A stretch of 64,000 bases of DNA from Bostrychus sinensis (taxonomy: Eukaryota > Chordata > Actinopteri > Gobiiformes > Eleotridae), in the NCBI GenBank assembly GCA_020698575.1, contig CM036239.1, positions 47,519,763 to 47,583,762 on the forward strand. Direction: 5' to 3'. The notes below the pieces were generated by a model. It worked only from the letters and a program-made list of their open reading frames with translations, was not told the DNA's origin and ran no database searches. Positions 42,129-53,962 of the stretch are shown here, one piece after another. Within the stretch, counting starts at the first letter, position 1. Each line of letters opens with the position of its first letter. The position numbers and the translations under genes were made by a program.

Positions 42129-43215
42129 ATGCCCAAACAACAGGGAAATGTTGACCAAATGGGAGAGGGCAGCGACGACGATGCTAACTCTGCTCCAGGA
42201 GATGCTAACATGGCCGCCCAGTATGGTAAGCTGTTTGGGGGCCTGGTGTTTCTTTCTAATGAGCTACGGGACTTTAAAAAAGATACTGAGCATGAACTGG
42301 GCAATTTTAAAAATGAAGTGAGGACATCTATTAAGGACGACTTAAACAAGTTAAAAAAAGATGTACGATAGCAATTGCAAAGCCAGAATGCTATCATAGC
42401 TGATGCCCAAGCATGTATAGCAGACCTCGAGGTGGCGTGCCTTGAAATGAAAGATCCATTGCTTACTATGATTAAACAAAACAGTGAGATGCATGACAAG
42501 ATTGTGGACTTAGAAAGTTGTGGCCGGAGAAACAACATATGAATCTATGGGGTGCTAGAGAAGAAAGAATCCTTGCCTGGAAAATCTAGAATGATATGTT
42601 TCTGTATTATTATACAAAGAAATATCAGTCTGGTCGCCGTCCGCCGTGGTTGGATTCAAATCCCAACCGTATCGTGCATTTTGCATTTATTTAAGTCACG
42701 TGTTCTTTGCGAGCAGCGTCCTCAACAACAACAATCAAGATGGCGACCGAGGAGCCAAGAGTTTGTTTCATTCAGCAGTAAATTCTGTTTTAAAAACATA
42801 AATCAAAAACATATTGAGTCATTAAAACCACAGCAGCTTACAGCACTAGAAGCCTTTATCTAAAAAAAAAGATGTTTTTGCATTGCTTACTTTCTTGTCG
42901 CTTTGTTAATGTCACGTCTGCCATTTTCTGTTTGGCTTACTCCGCTGTCAGTTTACTCGGGTTTGCTCCGCTCTAGAAATTGAACTGATTCAGTAGCGAC
43001 CAGACTCATCACTGGTACAGCGGTGAAGCTGGAATTCCCAGGCAAGTCAAATCCATCCCTGATTTTGGTTCAGAATTGCTGAAAACACACTTCAAGTTAC
43101 CGGACGGAGTTCAACTTCAAATGCAGCGGTCACATAGAGCATTGATTCCCAAACCAGCCCTTGCTGCCCCTCCCAGGTCAATAATCGTCAGTTTCCTCCA
43201 GTTCTAGGTTAAATA
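42129..43215 (+). pseudogene. L1-like LINE ORF1 remnant, interrupted by a MITE
   Basis: ATG 42129 opens an 80-codon frame (MPKQQGNVDQMGEG..., then a lysine-rich coiled coil, ELRDFKKDTEH). After a single stop at 42369 it continues as IIADAQACIADLEVACLEMK, then KIVDLESCGRRNNI. ADLE..., a coiled coil and RRNNI are the hallmark of L1/Tx1 ORF1 proteins just before the RNA-binding domain. The RNA-binding part (LPDGVQLQMQRSHRALIPKP and PPRSIIVSF) follows at 43070-43205, displaced by the element at 42627-43006. Stops and the insertion make it a pseudogene. Confidence 0.75.
42627..43006. mobile_element. MITE with AGTCTGGTCGC terminal repeats
   Basis: AGTCTGGTCGC at 42627 is matched by GCGACCAGACT ending at 43006. 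The 380-bp element splits the L1 ORF1 remnant. The same insertion is in the other duplication copy (62860-63231), so it predates the duplication. Superfamily undetermined. Confidence 0.7.
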
Positions 43216-43269
43216 TCCATATACTCATTTCAGGGGATAACATGGGTTAAGCAAGACTCTGTGAGCACC

Positions 43270-44065
43270 AATAAGCGGGGTTTAATTTCCATCCATCCAT
43301 CTTCTTCCCTCACAATACGTTTGGGTCTGCTGAGTCTGTCCGGCCTCCTCCTCCACCAGTGGATCCAAATCATCACCAGGTGGTGATCAGTAACAGCTCA
43401 GCCCCTCTCTTCACCCGAGTGTCCAAGACACACAGCCGAAGGTCAGATGACACGACAACAAACTCAATCATTGACCTCTGGCCTAGGGAGTCCTGGTGCC
43501 CTGTGCACTGATGGACACCTTGTGCTTGAACATGGTGTTTGTTATGGACAAACTGTGGCTAGCACAGAAGTCCAATAACAGGACACTGCTCAGGTTCAGA
43601 TCAGTGAGGCCGTTCCTCCCAATCCCACCCCTCCAGGTGTCACTGTCGCTGCCCACGTGAGCGTTGAAGTCCCCCAGTAGAATGACGGAGTCCCCAGTTG
43701 GAGCACTTTCCAGCACCCCTCCCAGGGACTCCCAGAAGGCAAGGTACTCTACACTGCTGTTTGGCCCATAAGCCGAAACAACAGTGAGAGACCTGTCCCC
43801 AACCCGAAGGAGTAGGGACGCGACCCTTTCATTCACCGGGGAAAACTCCAACACATGGCGGCTGAGCTGGGAGCTATGAGCAAGCCCACACCAGCCCGCC
43901 GCCTCTCACCGCGGGCAATGCCAGAGTAGAAGAGAGTCCAGCTCCTCTCAAGGAGTTGGGTTCCAGAGCCCAAGCTGTAGGTGGAGGTGAGTCTGACTAA
44001 ATGCGTCAGTACTATGGACAGCACAGAACAGCGAGCAAGAGAGAGGCTCACATAGTTTCACCATA
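43270..44065 (-). pseudogene. LINE AP-endonuclease domain fragment
   Basis: Minus frame 44051-43833 encodes SLGSGTQLLERSWTLFYSG and RRAGVGLLI. After a one-base shift near 43845, frame 43854-43483 continues with [36 protein letters not shown] and [11 protein letters not shown]. The GDFNAH motif, with its catalytic Asp, Asn and His-adjacent residues, is the signature of the exonuclease-endonuclease-phosphatase (APE) domain of non-LTR retrotransposons. Further blocks with stops run to about 43270. RT is missing. A damaged duplicate is at 63515-64000. Confidence 0.8.
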
Positions 44066-44336
44066 ACCAGAAGAAACGCACATATACTCATTTCAGGTGA
44101 TAACGCAGGTTAAGCAAGACTCTGGGAGCACCAATAAGCAGGGCTTAATTTGTTTCAACTCTATCCAAACATTTGATATATTAGTTGCACCTTAAAATGG
44201 TTAAGTGTTCATCTATGTAAATAATTTTCATTATAAAACATTATAAGGCATATTTAAATATCCAACTGTAATAGAAAGAATGCCAACTAGGGTTTTTGTT
44301 TTGAAGAAAGTGCACACCAGATGTTGGACATTTCTA

Positions 44337-44401
<65 letters not shown>

Positions 44402-44426
44402 TTTTTTTTATATATATATATATATA
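44337..44426. repeat. (TA)n microsatellite at the 3' end of LINE copy 1
   Basis: About 30 AT dinucleotides (44338-44397), a short CAATTTTTTTTT interruption, then more TA to 44426. It directly abuts the 3' end of the minus-strand R4-type LINE. Confidence 0.95.
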
Positions 44427-44428
44427 AA

Positions 44429-46107
44429 ATTGTCCTCTCGCCCTCCGCGGGCGGTTTCATCCATCCAAGCTCGGGTCCTCGGGCCTGGGAGCTTGAGGGT
44501 TCTGGACAGTATCTTTGCTGTTCCTAGGTCTGTGCTCTTCTGGACTGAGATGTCTGATGTTTTTCCTGGGATCTGCTGTAGCCACTCTTCCAGTTTGGGG
44601 GTTACTGCCCCGAGTGTTCCGATGACCACGGGCACCACTGTTGCCTTCACTTTCCAGGCCTTCTCAAGTTCTTCTTTGAGGCCTTTGTACTTCTCCAGTT
44701 TCTCGTGTTCCTTTTTCCTGATGTTACAATCGCTTGGTATTGCGATGTCAACCACAACGGCTTTCCTCTGCTGTTTGTCCATCACCACAATGTCCAGTTG
44801 GTTCGCCACTACCATTTTGTCTGTCTGGATCTGGAAATCCCACAGGATCTTAGCTCGGTCATTCTCTATCACCTTTGGAGGTGTTTCCCATCTTGACCTC
44901 GGGACTTCCAGACTGTACTCTGCACAGATGTTCCTGTACACTATACCAGCCACTTGGTTATGACGCTCCATGTATGCTTTCCCTGCCAGCATCTTACAGC
45001 CTGCAGTTTTGTGCTGGATTGTCTCAGGGGCCTCTTTGCACAGTCTGCACCTGGGGTCTTGTCTTGTATGGTAGATCTGGGCCTCTATTGCTCTGGTGCT
45101 CAAGGCCTGCTCCTGTGCAGCCATGATCAGTGCCTCTGTGCTGTCCTTCAGTCCAGCCCTTTCTAGCCATTGGTAGGATTTCTCGATGTCAGCCACTTCA
45201 GTTATCTGTCGATGGTACATCCCATGTAGGGGCTTTTCCTCCCATGATGGTTCCTCCAGCACCTCGTCCTCTGTTTTCCACTGCTTGAGGCATTCACTGA
45301 GCACTTTGTCCATTGAGGCCATCTTCCTGATGTATTCAAGGATCTTGGATGTTTCATCCTGGACAGTGGTTCTGACACTCACCAGTCCTCTGCCTCCTTC
45401 CTTGCGCTTAGTGTACAGTCTCAGGGTGCTGGATTTGGGGTGGAACCCTCCATGCATGGTCAGGAGCTTCCATGTTTTCACATCTGTGGTCTGAATCTCT
45501 TCCTATCGCCAACTTATTATTCCCGCAGGGTATCTGATGACCGGCAGGGCATAGCTGTTGATTGCCCGGACTTTGTTCTTGCCATTGAGCTGACTCCTTA
45601 GGACTTGCCTTACTCGTTGGAGATATTTGGCTGTGGCTGCTTTTCTTGTGGCCTGGTCCAGGTTGTCATTTGCTTGTTGGATTCCAAGGTACTTGTAGCT
45701 GTCCTCAATGTCTGCTATTCTGCCGTCTGAGAGTGGGACCCCTACTGTATGGATTACCTTCCCTCTCTTTGTCACTATCCACCCACACTTCTCACCGCGA
45801 ATGACATTCCGATGTCATTGCTGTAGATCCTGGTTGGCTGGATCAGTGAGTCAATGTCTCTCTTGCTCTTGGCGTACAGCTTGATATCATCCATGTAGAG
45901 GAGGTGACTGATGGTGGCCCCGTTCCTGAGTCGGTACCCGTAGCCAGTCTTGGTGATTATCTGGCTGAGGGGGTTCAGACCTATGCAGAACAGCAGCGGG
46001 GACAGAGCATCGCCTTGGTATATCCCACATTTGATGGACACTTGTGCAATTGGCTTGCAGTTGGCCTCAAGGGTGGTCTTCCACTGCCTCATCGAGTTTG
46101 CCATGAA
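44429..46107 (-). mobile_element. R4/Dong-type LINE, copy 1 (5' truncated)
   Basis: Minus strand. 46107-45775 encodes the RT core: GIYQGDALSPLLFCIGLNP and LLYMDDIKLYAKS with the YMDD active site. After a frame change, 45775-45503 and 45481-44408 carry the thumb region, a CRLCKEAPETIQH...C zinc-knuckle-like motif, and PDIVVMDKQQRKAVVVDIAIP. The last is the restriction-like endonuclease (PD-D/E-xK type) placed C-terminally, as in the R2/R4/Dong group. The 5' end stops within the RT (after ANSMRQW). The 3' end (GAGGACAATTTT) leads straight into TA repeats. Frameshifts at 45500 and 45780 inactivate it. Confidence 0.85.
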
Positions 46108-47399
46108 AATAAAAAAAATGCTGAAATAGCATAATATGGACACCTTTTTCTTACAATAAAACAAATATATTACATATAAATATTGTTATTTTTCCAAAGT
46201 GTATAGTATCAGGCCTTGTTACTTTAAAAGCTGAGATTTCTTAACCTCAAGTCATTTTAGACAAGTCTGGTGTTACTGTTTTTTTAGTGTGTGTATTATA
46301 ATTATAATGATTCATGTAAATTGCATAATATGACTAATTTGTGTTAAAAATGCCAACAGAACTGAATAAATCAATGAATGTTTAAAATCTTTAACATCCA
46401 CATTCCTAGTGCTTGCTATAAAGGAGATTTGACTGTTGTATTAGTTGAGCCAATTGTGTCAGAAGGTTATTATTTCTTTAATAAAAACTAAGAAAAAGCT
46501 TTTTATGTCCAACTGTATAACTGTATGGTTTTTTATTTTAATTCAGGATGATGTGAATGAGCGCTTGACTATACAGATACATAGTGAGAAAAAGTCAAGT
46601 ATATTTTTATATTGCATTTACAGAACATCTATATGATATCTTTGAACATTTTATAAATTGTATACCAAAAATACTGGCAATAAAAACAAGCAGTAAGGAA
46701 TCAGTCTTTGTATGTAAAGCTTTGCAATATTGTCTTAAATAAAATGTGTCTTAAAATGTCTTAATATCTGTAATTGGCAGACCCAGTAGGAGAACTCAAT
46801 AATGTGCTACACTTAGAAAAAAAGTATTTTCACAAACATCCATTACAAGGAAAAAGTGTTAAGTGATATTACTGACTGTTTTTTCTGGAAAAAGGTATTT
46901 GTATTAGCCTGCATGTAAACTGATAAGACTTGGGACACTTGAAATAATTGGGGTTTCAAGACAAAAAAAAAAAAAAAAAATTGTGTTTGCTATGTAGTTT
47001 ACCTAAGTGGCATTTGTACCCAAATAGTTAGAACTTTATAACCAACACTAATGTCCTGGCAGTAGATATGTACGCAAAGGGAAACCATACATGACAAAAG
47101 CAGTTTGTTTTATATGAAGTATACTTAAAACTAGTGAAAATGAGAACAAGATTTATAAGAATAATTTAACCTCTGTTTCAATAATAAAATGAAAACATTA
47201 TTATAACATTAAAAATAATACGAGTAGAACGTTGTGAACAGCTTCTGAGTTCTTTTATAAATAAATAATTAGAAACTATAGCAGAAGTCCTTTTTACAGT
47301 TATTTTGTAGACGAGTCTAACACAGTAAATGTCAACATAGCCAGTTAAAAAGAAATTGTGAAAAAGTTTGGTATCAGATGAACTGTTCAATTAGACAAT
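46108..47399. other. AT-rich stretch without recognised gene
   Basis: Only short ORFs and A/T tracts, including a poly-A run at 46962-46980. Nothing supported. Confidence 0.6.
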
Positions 47400-47780
47400 A
47401 CATTATTAGGATTTAAGACTATAGTATGTGGAATACCGCAAGGTTCTGTGATTGCTCCAAAAATTATTTTATTATTTTCATTAATGATGTTTGTAACCTT
47501 TTTGCTTTGATTGAGATTTATAATGTTGGCAGATGATAGAAAGGGAACATAAAGCTGCTCAAACCTGGTTTGATATTAACAAATTGTCTCTTAATAGACC
47601 ATAATTTATGTTTTTGGTAACAAAAGCAACAAAAAAGAGATATTATAAGAGTTTTGATATGAAGTTGTTCTGGGTTGTGACTGATACTAGGCTAACATGG
47701 AAACAGTATATTAATTACATAAAGGTAAAAATATCAAAGACCCATGGTATTTTATCTAAAACTGATAGATTTACTCAATT
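47400..47780 (+). pseudogene. Heavily decayed L2-like RT fragment
   Basis: In shifting frames the translation still shows VCGIPQGSVIAP (RT motif B), a FINDV block, a degraded ADD region, LNKLSLN, LTWKQYINYIK and a KTHGILSKT tail. This is the order of L2-like RTs. Every few dozen bases a stop or shift occurs, so the copy is old. Confidence 0.6.
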
Positions 47781-50030
47781 CTAGATTCAAGAAATTCAAA
47801 GCGTTTATTTATTTAAAAGTGTGTTTCCCTGTGCAGTAAAATTCTTTCTTTGCTGTCCACACTGAATGTCACATAAATCTATGGTGTATAATAAACAATA
47901 ATAATTTACCAATAGGCAAAAAGGCATTTTTAAATTGCATGCGAATACGATAGAAATATAAAATATGACAACTATGCAAAATATAATAGAAATACTTTAT
48001 ACATAAATGTGTGAGGTACTGTGCCACATTAGCGGTGTGCAGTCAGTGGTGAATGAATGACTTACATGTGCTAACTGTCAGATGTAAACAGTACATTTAC
48101 ATTACACAACACTGTAGAGATGAATATTTACTGCGCCAGAGATCAGAAAAGGAGTAAAACCATTTACGGAATAATGTGTAATTTTTAATTTTATTTTACA
48201 AAACTGAAATGTCCCAACTTGTTTTAAACAGTTATATGATCTGAATAAACCCTGTGCTATGGTTTGAAGATCACACCTTGTATTATTCGACTTACATTAT
48301 AATAATAATAAGAAGAAAAAACAGGTGAATTGTTAATAAATACACATTTGGTGTGTTATTGTCTAACATCAAGTGTTTATGTGCATTTATGACAGATATA
48401 TTGTGCAGTGTGACTGAAACAAGTAAACTCATCTTGACTAAGTGTATACTTTATCAAATATTTATCTAATTCCACTTGGACACACGCTCGCTGAACTGAG
48501 TCACTTAACATTTGATGAGGAAAAAAATACACCTTATAGATGCTTAGGTCTCATTTTCTAAAACTTTGTAGATGAGTGAAAAAGTTGTACTTCACACCAG
48601 TGCAGTGATGGACCGCTCACTACACAGTGACATGTTAAAGTACAGCAGTAAGAGACACTCCTGCTGCACAACACTACACAAACATCACAGATGTTAACAA
48701 CAGTATTACATTTATTCAGTAAAAGATCAGTTTATGTCCTCATCTAGTAAAATGTAAAAACAGTGACATACAATCAAAATAACCTTTCTTTCCTCTTTTT
48801 AAATGTAAACCATATAATACTTTACAGTTTATTTTCATTCAGCTCCAACAAACCATTATCAGTACAGTGGTAAGAAATACTACTGCATTATCATAAACCC
48901 TTTTTAAGTGTAACAACAGAATAACATTTATTCAGTAAAATCTGATCAGTTTGTGTCCTCATCTAATACATTGTCCTCTTTTTTTTAGTGCTATATATAT
49001 CTCTTTAATTGATCCACTTTTCAAACTAGCGAAATGAGCCACCACCAAAATATGTTTTTCCCTCTTTATTATCTTTCTTTATTTTTTAAAAATGAGGTCT
49101 ACATCTCTTTACATTAATGTACCCAGTGCCTTACAAACTAGTGCATTTTTGTTTACAACTATAGCCGTTAACACTACTAACTACATTTGTCTAGATTTAA
49201 AAACAGTGACACACTATCAAAATAACCTTTTTTTTTTTTTTTTTACATGGAAAATAACTAAGAGAGAAAAGCGTCAAATTTAAGTAAAGACCTCTTTTCT
49301 GGCTAAATATAACACATCCTTAAGGTTTTGTTTTTTTTACACAAAACGCAGTTTTACACAGTTTTGTATTACCATGGGGGCTAAAGCTAGTGCTTATCTT
49401 TAACTCTTATTATCACTCTTTATCACTAACATGTTTTTTGTAAGCTTTTTTTTTTTTCTCGTCAGATGTAACTCTATACTATGTGTTGAAAACCTTTGAT
49501 TACATGGCCAACATACACCCAATTACAGATATTAAAAAAATGTTTCATATGATCATAGTGAGTGGGTTTGTGACATCTACAACAGTCATAGTTTTAAGAC
49601 GTTCATTAATTTTTTAAGACATTTCTCCTTTATAGTTTTTGAACAACTGCCATTGTCAGCATCCACAGGTCACAGTTACCACTTAACTCTGCGGGGAGGG
49701 CATCATTAGACAGCAGACTATTGCATTCACAACTCTCCCGCAAACACATGGGGTTATCTCTGCAGACAGAAGACCAATGTATTGACTGTTCTCTCGCAAA
49801 AACATATAATAAACCTCAAACAGTACACAATTGTATCTGCTACAGAACTGAAAAAACAAGTAGAGCTATCTTTAGAGGACATCTGACTAGGGAGGATGTA
49901 CTGTGGACACGTGAACAAAGGGTTAGGGGTAGGGAGGGGCATGGGTCAGGGGAGAGGCATGGGTCAAGGGGTCACTGAGAGGTCACAAAGAGGAGGGGGG
50001 CCATAGGTATATTATTATTTACTACTGATA
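47781..50030. other. AT-rich stretch with local duplications
   Basis: No gene seen. A sequence with ACATTTATTCAGTAAAA, GTCCTCATCTA and AAAACAGTGACA occurs around 48705-48795, again around 48925-48980, and in part around 49200-49230, indicating old local duplications. Several poly-T runs. Short ORFs at 49721-49978 are unsupported. Confidence 0.5.
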
Positions 50031-52347
50031 TACACTTCAGCAGCAGTGATCCTTGAGGAGCTTGGCTATCAACCAAAGAGCAACCATAAAGATCCATATC
50101 CACCATGGAAAAGAAGGTTAGAGGCTAAAATCAAGGTAACTCGGAGAGAAGAGCCAACTGTCAGAGGTCCAGAACACACAACAACAGTGCACAGTGGCAC
50201 AGCAACCTCCCTGAACAAGAACCAGTAACCATCACAGTGGCAGACATCCAAGAAAGAGTCTCAGGTATGAAAAACTGGACAGCACCAGGGCCTGACATGA
50301 TCCACACCTACTGGCTGAAAAACCTAACTTCACTCCATGAGCGTCTGGCAGCACAAATGAACCAGCTGCTAAAGGATGGGACCCACCCTGAATGGCTAAC
50401 TGAAGGCCGGACAATCCTGATCCAGAAGGATCCCCTGAAGGGAACAGCCCCATCCAACTATCGGCCAATAACCTCTCTCCCCACCACATGGAAGCTCATG
50501 AACACAGAAGGGCATTGGTAAAAACACCAGAGGAGCTAAACACCAGCTGCTGGTAGATAGAACAGTGGCTCAGGATTGCAAAGCCAGACACCCTAATCTG
50601 TGCACCGCCTGGATTGATTACAAGAAAGCCTATGACTCAATGCCACACACATGGATCATAGAATGCTTGGAGATGTATAACATCAACAGGACTCTTCATT
50701 GCAAACTCGATGAGGCAGTGGAAGACCACCCTTGAGGCCAACTGCAAGCCAATTGCACAAGTGTCCATCAAATGTGGGATATACCAAGGAGATGCTCTGT
50801 CCCCGCTGCTGTTCTGCATAGGTCTGAACCCCCTCAGCCAGATAATCACCAAGACTGGCTATGGGTACCGACTCAGGAACGGGGCCACCATCAGTCACCT
50901 CCTCTACATGGATGATATCAAGCTGTACGCCAAGAGCGAGAGAGACATTGACTCACTGATCCACACAACCAGGATCTACAGCAATGACATCGGAATGTCA
51001 TTCGGACTTGAGAAGTGTGGGCGGATAGTGACAAAGAGAGGGAAGGTAGTCCATACAGTAGGGGTCCCACTCCCAGACGGCAGAATAGCAGACATTGAGG
51101 ACAGCTACAAGTACCTTGGAATCCAACAAGCAAATGGCAACCTGGACCAGGCCACAAGAAAAGCAGCCACAGCCAAATACCCCCAGGTAAGGCAAGTCCT
51201 AAGGAGTCAGCTCAATGGCAAGAACAAAGTCCGGGCAATCAACAGCTATGCCCTGCCGGTCATCAGATACCCTGCGGGAATAATAAGCTGGCCAAAGGAA
51301 GAGATTCAGACCACAAATGTGAAAACACGAAAGCTCCTAACCATGCATGGAGGGTTCCACCCCAAATCCAGCACCCTGAGACTGTTCACTAAGTGCAAAG
51401 AAAGGAGGCAGAGGACTGGTGAGTGTCAGTACCACTGTCCAGGATGAAACATCCAAGATCCTTGAATACATCAGGAAGATGGCCTCAATGGATGAAGTTC
51501 TCAGTGAATGTCTCAGGCAGTGGAAAACAGAGGACGAGGTGCTGGAGGAACCATCATGGGAGGAAAAGCCCCTACATGGGATGTACCATCGACAGATAAC
51601 TGAAGTGACTGACATCGAGAAATCCTACCAATGGCTAGAAAGGGCTGGACTGAAGGACAGCACAGAGGCACTGATCATGGCTGCACAGGAGCAGGCCTTG
51701 AGCACCAGAGCAATAGAGGCCCAGATCTACCATACAAGACAAGACCCCAGGTGCAGACTGTGCAAAGAGGCCCCTGAGACAATCCAGCACATAACTGCAG
51801 GCTGTAAGATGCTGGCAGGGAAAGCATACATGGAGCGTCATAACCAAGTGGCTGGTATAGTGTACAGGAACATCTGTGCAGAGTACAGTCTGGAAGTCCC
51901 GAGGTCAAGATGGGAAACACCTCCAAAGGTGATAGAGAATGACCGAGCTACGATCCTGTGGGACTTCCAGATCCAGACAGACAAAATGGTAGTGGCGAAC
52001 CAACCGGACATTGTGGTGATGGACAAACAGCAGAGGAAAGCCGTTGTGGTTGACATCGCAATACCAAGCGATTGTAACATCAGGAAAAAGGAACATGAGA
52101 AACTGGAGAAGTACAAAGGCCTCAAAGAAGAACTTGAGAAGGCCTGGAAAGTGAAGGCAACAGTGGTGCCCGTGGTCATCGGAGCACTCGGGGCAGTAAC
52201 CCCCAAACTGGAAGAGTGGCTACAGCAGATCCCAGGAAAAACATCAGACATCTCAGTCCAGAAGAGCGCAGTCCTAGGAACAGCAAAGATACTGCGCAGA
52301 ACCCTCAAGCTCCCAGGCCCGAGGACCCGAGCTCGCCCGCGAGAGGA

Positions 52348-52348
<1 letters not shown>
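50031..52348 (+). mobile_element. R4/Dong-type LINE, copy 2 (internally deleted)
   Basis: Plus strand, same family as copies 1 and 3. It starts at ATATACACTTCAGCA, inside the N-terminal part. About 400 bases are missing near 50150, and another part is missing near 50520, between KLMNTEG and the KKAYDSM motif A. 50710-51447 carries the RT palm with YMDD. 51419-52348 carries the thumb, zinc-knuckle-like motif and restriction-like endonuclease (PDIVVMDK...VVVDIAIP). One frameshift near 51415 separates the two. The first 230 codons in copy 3 are absent here. The 3' end (GAGGACAAAA) merges into 80 bases of TA repeat. Confidence 0.87.
50710..52348 (+). pseudogene. LINE copy 2 ORF: RT palm, thumb, zinc knuckle, restriction-like endonuclease
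   Basis: Two overlapping frames (50710-51447 and 51419-52474) together give about 580 codons of the C-terminal two thirds. Seen in order: GIYQGDALSPLLF, LLYMDDIKLY (catalytic aspartates), DSYKYLGI, INSYALPVIRYPAG, HGGFHPKSSTLRL, then after the shift EEKPLHGMYHRQI, CRLCKEAPETIQH...C and PDIVVMDK...DIAIP. The reading frame of the second runs on into the microsatellite (IYIYIY), which is not protein sequence proper. The single frameshift makes it inactive unless it is a sequencing error. Confidence 0.8.

Positions 52349-52431
<83 letters not shown>
52349..52431. repeat. (TA)n microsatellite at the 3' end of LINE copy 2
   Basis: About 40 uninterrupted AT dinucleotides directly after the LINE 3' end. 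Confidence 0.97.
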
Positions 52432-52433
<2 letters not shown>

Positions 52434-52437
52434 TAAA

Positions 52438-52612
52438 TGGTAGAAATATAATTGAGTGTTGTAATATTAAGTAAGCATAAGCAAATTGTGTAATAAGAAG
52501 TAAATGAAATCAGAAACCAAGAAGTATGATTGTAATAATTGTGTATATAATTGATAAATTGCAAGGTTACTCATAACGTTCTTCATTACTTTCTAAAATT
52601 AACCTCATCATT
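52438..52612. repeat. Dispersed repeat, partner of 6580-6775
   Basis: Aligns with 6580-6775 over nearly its whole length and begins directly after the microsatellite at the LINE end. The partner has no LINE or TA array at the same point. Confidence 0.7.
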
Positions 52613-52821
52613 TGATTTAAAGAGGGCTGTTTATGCTCGGAAGCCATCAAATCTAACTGAACTGGAGATGTTTTGCAAGGAGAAATGTTGAAAAATACCT
52701 CCATCCAGAATCCAGACTTTTGGGGGAAGTTTAATTGATACAAATATCAGTATTGATCATTTTCTTTGAGTATATTTTTTTCAAGGAAAATATTATTGCC
52801 CTTAAAGACATATCACACGAC

Positions 52822-53477
52822 TTATGGTACGTTCACACCGGACTTGAATCTGACATCAAATTCGTGTCATTCGTGTCTAGTTGCACACGTGACCATTTTG
52901 AATTCACTTGCGTCATTAGCGTGAGTGAATTCGCGTCATTCGCGCATCAAATTTGCGCGAATAGGGCAAATTGTTTGCTTCATTCACCTGAAATGAGGGG
53001 CATGGCCGCTAGGGATACTCCCAAATGAGCCTGTCTCAGTTTGGTCACCTGTGTCCCGTGTGGCTGTGGGGACCTTTCCCCAGGACACTACTGCTGTACA
53101 GTAGTGCTAGTCTAGTCACAGGCTCTGTATTTTCTGTAGTTTTGGAGAGTGCAATAATGTAACCACATCACTGCTACAGCAGGTCCCTGAACGTGGCGTG
53201 AATATTTGCCAAAGTTCACATTTTTCAACTTCCGCAACCAGAGTGTTGGACGCGAATCTGCATTGTTCACTTCATCCACCAATTTGCATCTTTGCCTATT
53301 TGCGGGACTTGCGCGTCAAACGTTCAATTTGCGTCGTTCGCGCGATTCGCGGTGCGCTATTTGCTTCATTTGCACCGCAAGACTTTTATTCGGGCCTGAT
53401 CACGCCTTTACATAGACTTAACATGTAAATCACTCACTGCCAGAAGCCTCATTCGCGTTCGGTGTGAAAATACCATA
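52822..53477. mobile_element. Non-autonomous DNA transposon with TATGGTA...TTCACACCG ends
   Basis: TATGGTACGTTCACACCGGA at 52822 is matched by the inverted CGGTGTGAAAATACCATA ending at 53477. The 656-bp interior is full of GCGTCATTCGCG-like motifs and has a relict basic reading frame (53206-53415). Ends and interior fit a Harbinger-type fish MITE. Confidence 0.7.
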
Positions 53478-53962
53478 GTCCAATATGCTTTTAGGGGGGG
53501 GGTAATCGATACCCAAATGAGTACTGCTTGACTATCAATATATATCAATACCGCAGTATCTACACTGTCCATCACTAGTGACAATTTTTTTCTAGCACAA
53601 TGGGGACCGATGCTGTCAGACATTTTTGACTTGCAAACTCAGCAAGAACGGCGCTTGGTAAAATGGCAGCAGAAAGCCTTAAATTACAAACTGCTTTCAG
53701 TCACAAATGACTGTCAATAGCAAGCTAAAATTACAAGCAGTATATTAATCAAATAGCATTGACAAATTAATCAAACTAGCAAAGTCTAATGTCTGTGAGA
53801 CCCTATGCAGCTGCAGCTAGTGCCATGGTTAAGACCATTACAAGGTATCAGGTACTTGTAATTGTATTGATATGGGTGAGTACTCAAATTCTTGGAAAAC
53901 CGGCAACAGGACAGCCCTACTTCATACTCCCTCCTTTTTTGAGCTTAATTTCACAATCTTCA
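53478..53962. other. Repeat-derived 3' flank of NXPE copy B
   Basis: 53485-53600 has ATCGATACCCAAATGAGTAC and TATCAATATATATCAATACC, typical of a hAT-type MITE. 53836-53945 repeats 36575-36690. No gene. Confidence 0.5.

Larger units (their letters stand above)
40757..43990. repeat. Segmental duplication, copy 1
   Basis: Collinear with 61017-64000. It contains part of NXPE exon A, an LTR-like segment, an L1 ORF1 remnant, a MITE inside that remnant and a LINE endonuclease fragment. The other copy is several hundred bases shorter over the same span because of many small deletions. Confidence 0.9.

Noticed and set aside
44280..44963. ORF containing a long IYIYIY run, and similar runs near 52349-52474
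   Set aside because: Translated TA microsatellite fused to antisense LINE sequence.
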